Made by a program: the position numbers and the translations under genes. From Astropecten irregularis (taxonomy: Eukaryota; Echinodermata; Asteroidea; Paxillosida; Astropectinidae), in NCBI GenBank assembly GCA_963971285.1, contig OZ020248.1:25347764-25411763 (forward strand): a DNA stretch of 64,000 nt. The letters run 5' to 3'. This document shows positions 22,333-34,300 of the stretch, piece after piece; position 1 is the stretch's first letter, and each line of letters starts with the position of its first letter. The notes under the pieces were generated by a model. That model worked only from the letters and a program-made list of their open reading frames with translations. It ran no database searches and had not been told where the DNA came from.

Positions 22333-25300
22333 CTTAAAGAATGGTAAAAAAAACATGAATGAGATCAAATGTGGCATATTATATTGCTTATTCGAGTCCA
22401 TACAAGAGCTATACTTTAAGATCTGGGAATAATATGAGCATCAGACGAGTATCATGAGTAATACACTGTATGTAGTACAATGTATAACAGGGATGTGAGA
22501 AACTTCATATTTAAATCTGAATTCCGATTTTTTGGTTTAGATTTTGACTCAGAATTTCAGCTTTTTGTACACGTGCTCTGTACAAATGTATACGAACTTT
22601 TACATTTTTCAGCTTTTTCCTTGGTGATTACAGTTTGTGTGTGTGGCCACTCGCATCCCTGGGATTATTTTAGACTATAGGGATAGTATATAGTACTACT
22701 AGATGTATAGACTCTAAGACTATAGGGGAGGGCGGCATTATGGAATAGCTCATATTGTCAATGTGGGTATTTTGAGAATTGCAGCTCCTATAGGCTATAT
22801 CTTAATCATGCATTCATTCAACGTGTCCACCATCAGGAATGCAATTATTTCGTTGTGATTCATACCTCCATTAGGCCATGTAGATGACCAGTCTGGATTA
22901 CCAGGCTTCAGGCAGTTGGCAACGGCGACGAAGAGGTCGACATCAGAAATAGTCAGAGATGAACAAAAATCATCGCGCAGAGTCCACTCGTACCGTGAAC
23001 CGTACAACAACACACCGTTCACTCCTGTTCCTTGACACGCAATCCTGTCTCTTGTCCATTCAATGGAGTACTGGGTATCGCATGTTGTAGGCCAGTCATT
23101 TGAAAAGAACAGCCTAAAGTAATACAAAAATAATATTTCTTTAATAAGACATCTTTATTATACATCGAATGAGTCCAATTGCCAAACTTCACTTCAATTA
23201 TAAATTGTACAACGAAACGCATCCCTGTTTAAAGCAGAGTGCATTTTTGGAAACAGTGAAATTATGAGGTAAAAGGGACAATGACATAAAGATGAACTAT
23301 ATTCAAAACAATATTGGCTAGGAATTATTAGGAAGACTGTTGATGCCTCCTCACTAAGTGCGACGATACTGCAAGACACATAGACGGACAAACAGACTTA
23401 CAGACAGACCGACACTGCTTATCGCTATTCAGTTTCTGGCTAAATAAAGAAAGAAAGAACGACCGGAAACATAAAAGATGAATTTCATAAATTTCATTTT
23501 CATAAATGTGTGCCGGCTGATCTAAAAGAATGACCTATAAAGTATAAAGTGTAGCCCAGACATGTTTGAAATGACTGGCTTTCCTCCATTTTGTACCCCT
23601 TCAATATTGCAGAGATATTTCATGCAAATAAAAGTGAACGGCGGCATAATTATGCTTGCTGTTTGCCAGTGGCGTGACCCTTTGTTGTGACCATATTGCC
23701 ATGGAGATCATCCAGTCTCGGGAAACCGACCCAAAAAAATGCTAATTAAATCATGGTGTTATTTGAGCGCCGCTTATCGCTATGCCAGCCCAGGCTGAAT
23801 AGAGAAATTCAATTTAATGAATGTGCTTATCCATGCGTTATGGCATAATTAGTGGGCCTTGGTGTTTCTTATATCCAATATCAGGGTTGATAAAAATCAT
23901 GATTTAAAAAAAAAAAAAAAAAATCGGATTTGATTGATTTAAATCAGTTTTTTTTTTTTTTTAATCGATTTTTTTAATTTAAATTAAAATCTTAATTGTT
24001 TTTACATAAAAACATTTTACTATCATAACATTTTGCTTAAAAAACCCTTTAAATGATGCCAAATTGCATCTTCTTGTCGCTTGGGCATTGTGGTCATTAA
24101 AATGTAGCAAACAAATCCAAAGCAACAAAAAACAGAAAATGTTACTGACTGTCACTACAGGCATACTATTGCTTCCTTGCTGATGGGATGTTTAAGACCA
24201 CATTCAAAGATGTTTCATGGCTTGTACATGTACGTACTAGTGGTGCATTTGCATCTCAGTACACATTAGAGCTAATAATGGCAGTATTATTGTGCAAAGT
24301 CAAGATGTAGTGATGTACACAAACAAAAGTTAATTCTTTGCAGACTTTGCATACATGTACGTGTTATTTTACTGTGTAATTCTATTCATTGTATAGATAC
24401 TTGTAAATTACAAGTAATGCTGTACACATACATTGTACTTTGCTTAAGGATACTGCCTCATTTTTCATATACATGTGTGTATACGTGCATGTGTATTTTG
24501 TACAGTAAAATTTCATTGTAAAAACACAACATAAACTGTTTTAAGACACCCTGTTATAGTGGAAAAACTAAGCCAAAAGTTAATGCAAGTGTTCTTTCAG
24601 TAAGATTATTATGATTTTCGTAAAAATAATCATGAAATAATGAACAAAATCATGATTTATTTATATGAGCGATTTTTTAAAATTGTTTTCCATTTATTTA
24701 AATCATGATTTAAATCAATGGTTTAAATCGAGTGATTAAATCAAACAACCCTGTCCAATATTATTAAAAAAATTGTTCACCTCATCCACGCATTGATTCT
24801 GTCGTTCCAGCATTCTGTACAGGGAACAAACATTGATGTTAATTGAACATGTGAAGTGAATGGCAGGTTCTACCTTTAATATCAGCATTAAATAGAATCA
24901 TAGGTTTATTTTTGTTCAATCCTCTGCCATTTAAAGGGACAGCAATGTTTACTATCATGACACCTCATATCATGCATATACATGACAGTCAGATACACCT
25001 CATCCCTGCTGTAGGAGAGGAGATTGAATTGTCCCTTTTGCCGTTTGTTTAATTAATATGTTTCTGCATTTGTACCAATCAGAAAATGTAACTTTCAGTT
25101 ACACTGAAATGGTTTCAGTGTGATCTCAATGGCATGTAATGCATACATGTGTATTGCCACAAGTATTTTTCATCTCTATTTCATGACGTGCCGTTTGTGT
25201 TGTTTCAAACCATGCATGTGTATGTATGTCGACATTACATGCCATAAAGCATATTCATTGCACAGAATATGAAATAATATCAATTTTATTTCGTCAATAT

Positions 25301-28300
25301 AGACCAACTTAGTCCGTCAGCTTGTATTTTTTGCTAGTTCATATCATTTTTAGTAATTGTTTCCAGGCTGTATCGTATTTGATTGTTTTTGACAATTCGA
25401 ATCCTCATCACCGTTGACATAAAGGTTGTACATACGGACTTGGATTGGACCGGTAGTGGGATCATCACACTCTGGTTTGATGTAGTAACCCTTTCGCCCT
25501 GAGTAAGTGCCAGCATCGACGATTGCTTGGCATGATCCTGCACGAAGGAGTAAAAGGGGGAATAATCTACACTTCTTAGAAGTAGAATAGATAATGTAAT
25601 CATGAAAACCACGAAGCAAATTGACTGGATTAATTTTAAATCGATGAAAAAAGAGAAATTTACTGGAGCCGGATTCGGACCTGCGACCCCAGGTATACCG
25701 CACCTACACTCTTCCAGCAGGGAGCTATCCAGGCTGGACACCGCCAACATAGGGCGGTAGACTGCCGGTATATGGTACTCCAGGGCTCGCAGGTTCGAAT
25801 CCCGTTCAAGTTAACATTTCTTTGTTTACTTTTCAATTATTTAGAATAGATATTATGTTGGCTTTACTTTGCCAACACTATACATCTACATCAATGCACA
25901 TATTATTCAGGATTACGTGTGTCATGTGTAGCAAATTTTTCTCAAATAATAAATTCGTCTGAAACATAATTTCTCTGACGAATGGACCGGACTGGACGGT
26001 GTAATACCCGAACGTGCCCATTTTCTCAGCCCCACCCCCAACTTTCATCAAAAAATAAAACATTGGAATTGAATACAAATGAACAGAAAGGAAATTGAGC
26101 CGCTCATCACCATAATATTCACAGTAGTATCCCGCTGCTACAGTTGCATTGGGATGACACGTGCATCCGGATTCACAAGGGTTGGGGTCACATGGCTCTA
26201 TGATGGAGAAATCAAAAGCTAACTAACATTTTGATTGTTACACCCAACGCATCGATACAAATAACATGTTTGTTTGTTTGTTAACATTGCCTCCACAGAC
26301 ACCTCTAACAGGTCTGGAAATTGGAACATCCAAATTATATTTTTATGAAATATTGACTAGACACCAAATTTATTACGCCTATACTGCGAATAAGTCCCAG
26401 TGATATTCTTATTATCATTGTCAGTCAAGGCATATAATACGTTTTATTGTTGTTCTTTAATTTCAAAGGAACACTTTAGAAACAAAATTGCAAACGCCTT
26501 TGATGAGTTTTTCCCGCGCCTTGAGCTGCGTGTATCCCCATTTACAATAACCAATTATTTAATTTTGGGCACATTGTTTGCGCTCCCTGTTTTCTGCCAC
26601 ACAATAAACTGTTGCAATAAAATCACAAAAGTAGGCTCTATTGATTAAACGTCATTGATTTACCGTGAGTTTCACAATCTGCTCCACCGTAATGGTCCGG
26701 GCATGCACAGTAGTAGGAGGAGCCACTTTGTTTTTGGCAAATGCCACCATTCTGACATGGGTTTGGGTCACATGGATCTGACACGAAGAAACAAAAGAGA
26801 GGCAATATTTAAATGAATGCCTGTACGACTATTGCTTTGGCTTAGTGTGTTTTCTATTAACTACTCATGCCTCATGAGTGGAGTCAAGTAAATTTTAGCT
26901 TGAGAGCGAAAAACAATCCATAACAGATGAAATTACATCATACATGAAACGTCATTGCATGGGCAAAGTACATGGACCTACACAACGTAAGTAGCGTGCC
27001 GGCACGGAATGTTGACCGGCTGCACGAAGCATCAGCCCCACGGCCGTCACACGACACATCGCGGTAAGGTAAATCGCGTAGTAGCAAGTGTCAGCATGCA
27101 GTTGCAATCGCAAACTCAACTTTATTTAAGCATATGTATCTCAAATTTCCAAAACATACATCTTTTTTTTTCGTGGATGTACGAGAAATCTTCGAAAATG
27201 TATTTGAAAAAAAGCAACCTCATTCAACTTGGGAAAAACAAGTATGGGACGACCAACAAGACTCCCTAGTCATGAGCGTAAAATCGAGATTAAAATCCTC
27301 GGTCAAAATCGTCACTCGATTTCGCTTGTTGGATGCATCCGTATTTATATAGCATTGCATTCAAATTAATTCAACAGTCGTTCAATTTAGCCATGCAAAA
27401 TCGGCATTCAATTTAGCAGGGTAACCGTAAACAACGATTTATACTAGATCGTTACTTACGTTTTCGTTTTGAGACAACCAATTTCGCAAAATGAGCAAAC
27501 ATAATGCGAAACTCTTTACATGTAGGCCTATACTGATTTATTTCTTTGTATTGTTTGTCATTTTCCTCCTTTATTTACTTTGTTATTTCTTTATTTACTG
27601 GCTTGCATCTGATTGAGTCTCAAGAGAGGATTGGTGTCATGTATTGCAAATTATAGCGTCGCATCTCGGGACTCGGATGCGACGGGACTCAGACGTCCGA
27701 GCTAAACCAGAAAGAAGCAACTATAGCTGCAGGTTGGACCAGCAAATATTTGTTTCAATATTCTCCCCATTTTGATGTAGCACAGACTATATAAATAGAA
27801 TAAATCTCACCGCCCATAGGAAATCTGGATTTATTTAGTGCATTTTTGATGACGTGTCGCAAGCGCCATGATTGTGAATAAATGCTGTGTGGTGGGCTTC
27901 ATAGACTTTATATGGTCTTTTTTTTCTCAAATCAACAAGTGTTCCTGTTTTCCCGTCGTCAAGGCAACAATACTCACATCCAGCGGCGTATATGGCCAGC
28001 TAGCTAGAGATAGAATATTCCAATTTAGTTCTCGCATACATTGCCATCTCCTCGGCAGATGGTGACAATGTGATGTAATCGGGTAGAAAAATAATGATTT
28101 TGGGTTCGTTTTTTTCTCAAATCAACAAGTCTTCATGTTTTCCCGTTGTCAAGGCAACAATTAATCAGACTGTTTAGTCATGGTCTGTCGCGTATACATC
28201 TAGCTAGAGCTAGAATTTTCCAATTTTGTTCTCGCATGCACGGCCATCTCCTCGGCAGATAATATGACCATGGTAGTCGGGTAGAAACAGACTTGCTTCC

Positions 28301-31300
28301 AGAAATAAAACACAAACATATTCCCGCCCCCCCCCCCCGACAAAAAGGGGGAAAACAAAAGAGAATGAAAAACAGACCAAGCAAATAATACAAATGAATA
28401 ATAAAGTCTGACAATGATAAACAGTGCGTTCTATACACATAGTCAACATGTATTTTGAAGCACACGACAAAGCACAACTGATACACAATTGCTTGATTTG
28501 GATTGGCCTTTATAACACATCAAGTGCACAATTAATACTAGCTTTTCTGTGGTAGATTTATAATTATTTATATTGTTAAATGTATCTATAGAGGGGTTTT
28601 TATCGCGCCACGTAGCTTCTTATGTTGAAAGTGTTCCCGGACCCCAAGCGCGCGCAAATTTCAGCATTTTCCATTTTCTGAATCTTAGAATCCCTGGCAA
28701 ATATCTTTCTCTTTATATTTTCTAATTCATTTATTTAAAGCTATTCATTCAATTGCGAATCAGACATTTATTTAATATAGGAGTCAAATAAATTCGAATT
28801 ATTGCAAAAGAGGGCAGTTAATTATCACCCTGTTTCCACATTTTAGATCCAGCTCTCTCTTCTAATTTCTATTTGAATATAATCATCAAATATCCACAAG
28901 GGAAACTGACTGAATGTTAAAGTGATTGCAAAGTGAACAAAGAAACATTGACTGGAGCGGGATTCGAACCGGCGACCCCCTGAATAGCGTACATGCGCTC
29001 TCCCAGCTGATTCATCCAACCCTACGTTGGTAGTGACCCCAATTGTCAATTATCTTTGTTCGTTTGGCAGTCAGAAGCCATGCACATACTGCCATACCCC
29101 AAGGATCATTTCACCAATACACGCAACAATGCTGCTGGTTATTGATCCCCCATGTACCGTTCCCAGGTTGCAGCATTGCTGGGCGAATCGGTGAAATGAT
29201 CCTTGGGGTATGTGCATAGTTTCATGGCTTCTGACTGCCAAACGAACCAAGATAATTGACTATTGGGGTCACCACCAACGTCGAGCTGGATGGCTCAGTT
29301 GGTAGAGCACATGTACGTTGTCAAGGAGGTCGCCTGTTCGAATCCCGCTCCAGTCAATTTTTCGTTGTTCACTTTGCAATCATCTTTTTGATTTATATTT
29401 AACTATTGTGATATTCCAACTTGGTATCTTTGTTATTTACTATAAAGTGACAACAAATTTAAGATTCCTGTGTAATTTTGATTGATTATGTAATGCTTTT
29501 GTACATGTGCGGGACTCGGACTCGGATGTACTCGGATGTACTCGGATGTACTCGGATGTACTCGGATGTACTCGGATGTACTCGGACTTTTACTCGGACG
29601 GACTCGGACTCGGACTAAGACTGAAATGACTCGGACTCAGTACTGTGGTAGTATATTCTAAATTATCATGCTACCCATAGGGACAATAAATGTCCAGAAT
29701 TTGTTGATTAAAGATTGGCAGCTACACAAAAGCAGCGCCATGACGCACGGAAATTTCTGGGGAAAAGAAGCAATTGAGGAAACAAGTCTGAATGGGAAAA
29801 TGATAGTGACATACAGCACAGATAAGGAGATATAAGGCCAACAACAAATGGAAAATAAGCAAATAGTGAAAGAGACGGTCAGTTCGGTGAGTTTAAAAAG
29901 TCAGAATCCAAGTCCAGCCAAAAACATGTCTGGAGACCGGATAGGAATCTCACAGCACTGCACTATTGTTTTACTTATGAGTGTTTCAAATTCAATTTAG
30001 AATCTATAGACGATTATAACGAATGTTCTTTTCCAAGATTGCAACATGACGGTGTGACGATTCCATTTTTGGACCGAAAAGTCGACCCCTTAGTTTTCAT
30101 TTAGGCCTATCCATCCCGAATGATCAACAACATAATGTATATCATTAACAATGTAAAATGAATCCTTTAAAACATCTATCCGTCAGCAATTTAATTTACA
30201 ATAGAAAAACACAGTTATTATTTTCACCATCCATTCAGTTGCAATATGAGAAACATGGTTTGAATAAAAGTAAGTGCAAATGTTGGCTTCAGCTTAAACA
30301 ATTTACTTGGGCAGACCAGTTGGTTAATGTTTGACACTAGTTTTGTAGGCCTAGGTAGACAAACATCTACTAAATATCTAAAGAAAACCCAAAATACTTA
30401 ATTTACTTTCATTAACAAAAGTAATGACGGATGAGTTTAGAAGTAAATCTTAGCTTGAGAGCGAAAACCAATCCATAACAGATGAAATTACATCATACAT
30501 GAAACGTCATTGCATGGACAAAGTGTGCGTGTAAACGCGACACACAACGTAAGTAGCGTGCCGGCACGGAATGTTTTGTAATTTTTCCTTATTCCCCCTT
30601 TAATTATGTTTTATATTTCCTTGATTTGTTGAGGATTTGATTTGAGAGGGTATTGGTGTCATGGATGTCTTGCATCTCATCATCCATTTTGAAATGACTT
30701 GCACTTTCTCTGCACCAACCTCTCTCTTCGTCCGGATCTCAAATAAGTTGCAACAATCGGTTTTGCTGTGGACCTGTTGATGTTCAAATTGACTGCAATC
30801 TCAATGTAATGTAAATCATTCAAATGCATCAATCATCCGTCAACTTTAGACATTATCTCCTATAGCGACTGTAAGCTGCCATTCTTTTCGAGGATTTTTC
30901 AATTACAAACAGTCGTCAGAGGACATACAAAAGTGATTTCCATACAAGAAGTGAACAATTAATCTACTCTTTTTAATCCTGCGGTACAGTCATCATTACA
31001 GATTTAAAAATCGCCAAATTTGCTGAACAATTCGCAGAAATGCATGGGCCCCAAAACGAATTCGAATGGCTATGCGCACGCTGCAAAAACAAAAAGCCCT
31101 TGCGAATTTCAATGCTGTTTGATAACAATTTTTGACTGAAAGGCGATTCTTTTTAAACGCCTTACACTTGGGAACATTTGATTGCGCATGAAGTGAAATC
31201 GAATGATTATTTTGAGGTGCCTTGCAGTTTCAACCGAAATGGAACGATGCAGCGTTTAAGTTGTCCGCTCATTTACAGAAAATGACCGGGAAAACCTTTT

Positions 31301-34300
31301 ATACTACAGTGCAATACACGTGTGTGCATGCGGTACGCCACGTCTTTTCTACATGTTGGAGAACACTGAAATCGTACATGTTTGGAAGCTAAAATGCTCA
31401 TTTTGTTATACGGTCTCTAATGGTCTTGGGGGGGGGGGGGGGGGGGGAGGGTTCACCTTTACAAGACCAATACATTTGTGAGACTGCCTGATGCTGGATA
31501 TTGTATAGTATTCGTTTTCCCAGTCATTGTCGGCAAATGAGCGGACAATTTAAACGCTATACGTAATTCCATTTCGTGTAAAACTGCAAGGCACCTCAAA
31601 ATAGTCACTCGATTTCACTTCATGGGCAAGCAAATGTCAAAAAGCGTCAGGCGAATAAGAAGAATCGCCGTTCATTTTAAAATTCCATTTGAACAGCTTT
31701 CAAATTCGAAACGACATTTGGCAGCGTGCTAAATTGAATGCCGATTTTGCATGACTAAACTGAACGACTGTTGAATTTAATTGAATGCAAAGCTATATAC
31801 AAATACGGATGCATCAAAGTGAAATCGAGTGACGGTTTCAACCGAGGAGGCAAACTCACGTCAACACGATTGCTTGAAAATGAAATTGGCCGCTCATAAT
31901 TTTGCCGAAAATTACCGGGAAAACCTATACAAGGTATATCAAATTTTATACTCGTGAACATTTCAATAACATCTCTTGCTGGTGTTTAACCAAACCGAAC
32001 GGAACCGAGCCGAACCGAACAATACCGTACCGAACCGAACAGAACCAAAACGTGAACAGAAACAAACCGAACAGAACCGAGCCGAACCGAACGATACCGT
32101 ACCGAACCGAACAGAACCAAAAATGATCAGAAACAAACCGAACAGAACCGAGCCGAACCGAACAACACCGTACCGAACCGAACAGAACCAAAAATGATCA
32201 GAAACAAACCGAACAGAACCGAGCCGAACCGAACAACACCGTACCGAACCGAACAGAACCAAAAATGATCAGAAACAAACCGAACAGAACCAAAAATTAT
32301 TAGAAACAAACCGAACAGAACCGAGCCGAACCGAACAACACCGTACCGAACCGAACCGAACCAAAAATGATCAGAAACAAACCGAAGAGAACAGACCACT
32401 AAACAAAAAATCAAAGCACCGGTATTTCTGCGCGTAAATTTGATCGTTCATTAATTATTTATATTGCGAGATCAAAATCGAAAGGCAATTTCTTTTTCTC
32501 AGATGTAACAAACATCAGAGAAAAAACACACAAACTTTTTACCTAAGCCGCGGAACGGTTGATAGCAAGCGTGTCAGTTTATTTCACTAGATGACGTCAC
32601 AGTTTAAAATGGAGATTTTAAATTCCACGTCATTGTAGTGTCCTTTTTTTACCAAAAGAGTTAAATGAATGTTTGGTTTTCAGCAACATTCTAACATCAC
32701 TGCAGGCATGCTGTAAGAATTTCTGTAAACCTTTAACCAGCTTTATGAAAATGGATTCTGGTTTTATCTCGTGCGATACATTAACAAGGTGTATTTTGTT
32801 TCAAAGAGCTGCTTCAAGTGAAACTTTGTGCAGCAGTTTGTAATGGGGAAGTGGTTATAAGGAACATAAACATTACGTGGTATTTTGGTCTTGCGTGGAT
32901 TACGGAACACAGCGTCCACGAGAACCATATAATGTCATCGCAGCGCAATCATTTGAGACACATTGTTTCCAGAAATTTGGACCCACCCTCAGCAGGCTAA
33001 TCAGTGTGTGGGTATGTGTGTGTAAGGAGAATCATATAAGTTGCCATAGGAAACAAATCACGAGACAGGACCAGTTAATGTTATATGACCACAAAGAAAA
33101 CAGTTTGAGGGACATGTAAATATGCAAAGTTATCTTACTTTTATGCTTACATTGTATAATGTACCATTCTTTTAGTGCGGAAAAAAAACAAAACAAAAAA
33201 CGGAATGTGCTCTTAAAAATTGAAAAAGATTTTGTTATAATTATTTGATGTATTTCTCCACATAACGAATGAAAGACGTGTATAGTACTTTGCGTAAAGC
33301 AGAGTGTACATTATCAACATTTTCAGTAACAATCTCGGTAACATGATGCCCAGGTAACTTGTTGCTGAAAATGTTGCCAGTGTACACAGAGCAAAACGAG
33401 TTGGGTAACATGTCGCAGCAACATCTCGGTAACATGTTGGCCAAATGTTGCTAGTGTACACAGGGCCCAAAGTCGTGTTGCCCAGGTGTGTTGCTCTAAC
33501 TGGGCAACTTGATTACCGAAAATGTTACAGAAATTGTTGACAGTATACACTCAGCTTAAAGCTTCAACAAAAATAGCGAGACATTATACACTTCTTTAAA
33601 ATGTAGGGGGAATTGGTAAAACAGGATTTCCCGGTCATTTTCGGCAAAAAAGGAGAGGACAATTTAAACGCTGCGTCATTCCATTTCGCGTGAAACTGAA
33701 AGCATTCAATTTCACTTAATGTGCAAGCAAATGTAAACAAGCTTCATGCGAATAAAAAAAATGGACTTTCAATTTAAAATTCCACTCGAAAAGCATTCAA
33801 ATTCGCAACGGCTTTTGGCAGCGTGCTTAATTGAATGCAGATTTTGCGTGGCTAAACTGAACGACTGTTGAATTTAATTGAATGTAATGCTCTATTTAAA
33901 TACGGATGCATCAAAGTGAAATCGACTGACGGTTTCAACCGAGGAGGCAAAATCACGTTATTACGAATGCGTGAAAGTGAAATTGGCCGCTCATTTGCCG
34001 AAAATGACCGGGAAAACACATAGAAAAAAGGTGGTCCAAGGGAGGTTGTAGCAAAGGGGAAAAGGGGGAACATGAGAAAAAAGGGGTCCAAGGGAGGTTA
34101 AAGCAAAGGTGAAAAGGTGGAACATGAGAAAAAAGGGGGTCCAAGGGAGGTTAGAGCAAAGGGGAAAAAGGGGGAACATGAGAAAAAGGGGGTCCAAGGG
34201 AGGTTCAAGCAAAGGGGAAAAGGGGGAACATGAGAAAAAAGGGGGTCCAAGGGAGGTTAAAGCAAAGGTGAAAAGGTGGAACATGAGGAAAAAGGGGGTC

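Larger units (their letters stand above)
20686..26890. repeat. Segmental duplication, copy 2 (gene B 3' half)
   Basis: It aligns with 1-5000 and with 43427-49600. Specific to this copy are an 872-bp hAT-like insertion and loss of the ACTGACCAACC repeat. At its right end the sequence corresponding to gene C 49600-51960, including EGF exon E1, is missing. Confidence 0.85.
26891..33998. other. Gene B intron 1, left part: mosaic of repeats
   Basis: Sequence starting TTGAGAGCGAAAA occurs at about 26900 and again near 30453, and once in gene C at about 51979. Blocks 27000-27530 and 30570-31950 match contiguous gene C sequence 52075-53970, so about 3 kb has been inserted or rearranged here. It holds a diverged tandem duplication at 27918-28289, a C-run near 28327, the SINE inverted repeat at 28918, a 10-bp repeat at 29519, a G-run at 31428 and the 71-bp repeat at 31987. 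No exon recognised. Confidence 0.6.

Noticed and set aside
23885..24750. Short minus-strand frame inside the hAT-like element (23979-24164)
   Set aside because: Too short and without transposase motifs; the element is non-autonomous.
28178..28488. Two overlapping minus-strand frames of about 100 codons
   Set aside because: They cross a C homopolymer and a tandem duplication, and lack splice or domain support.
29283..29356. Possible tRNA gene on the plus strand
   Set aside because: A and B boxes are present, but the acceptor and anticodon stems do not pair convincingly and it lies in a repeated inverted SINE-like element.
31946..32414. Open frames rich in FGSVRFG or ERNRAEPN over 400 bases
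   Set aside because: Product of the 71-bp repeat; present on both strands with no splice or start context.
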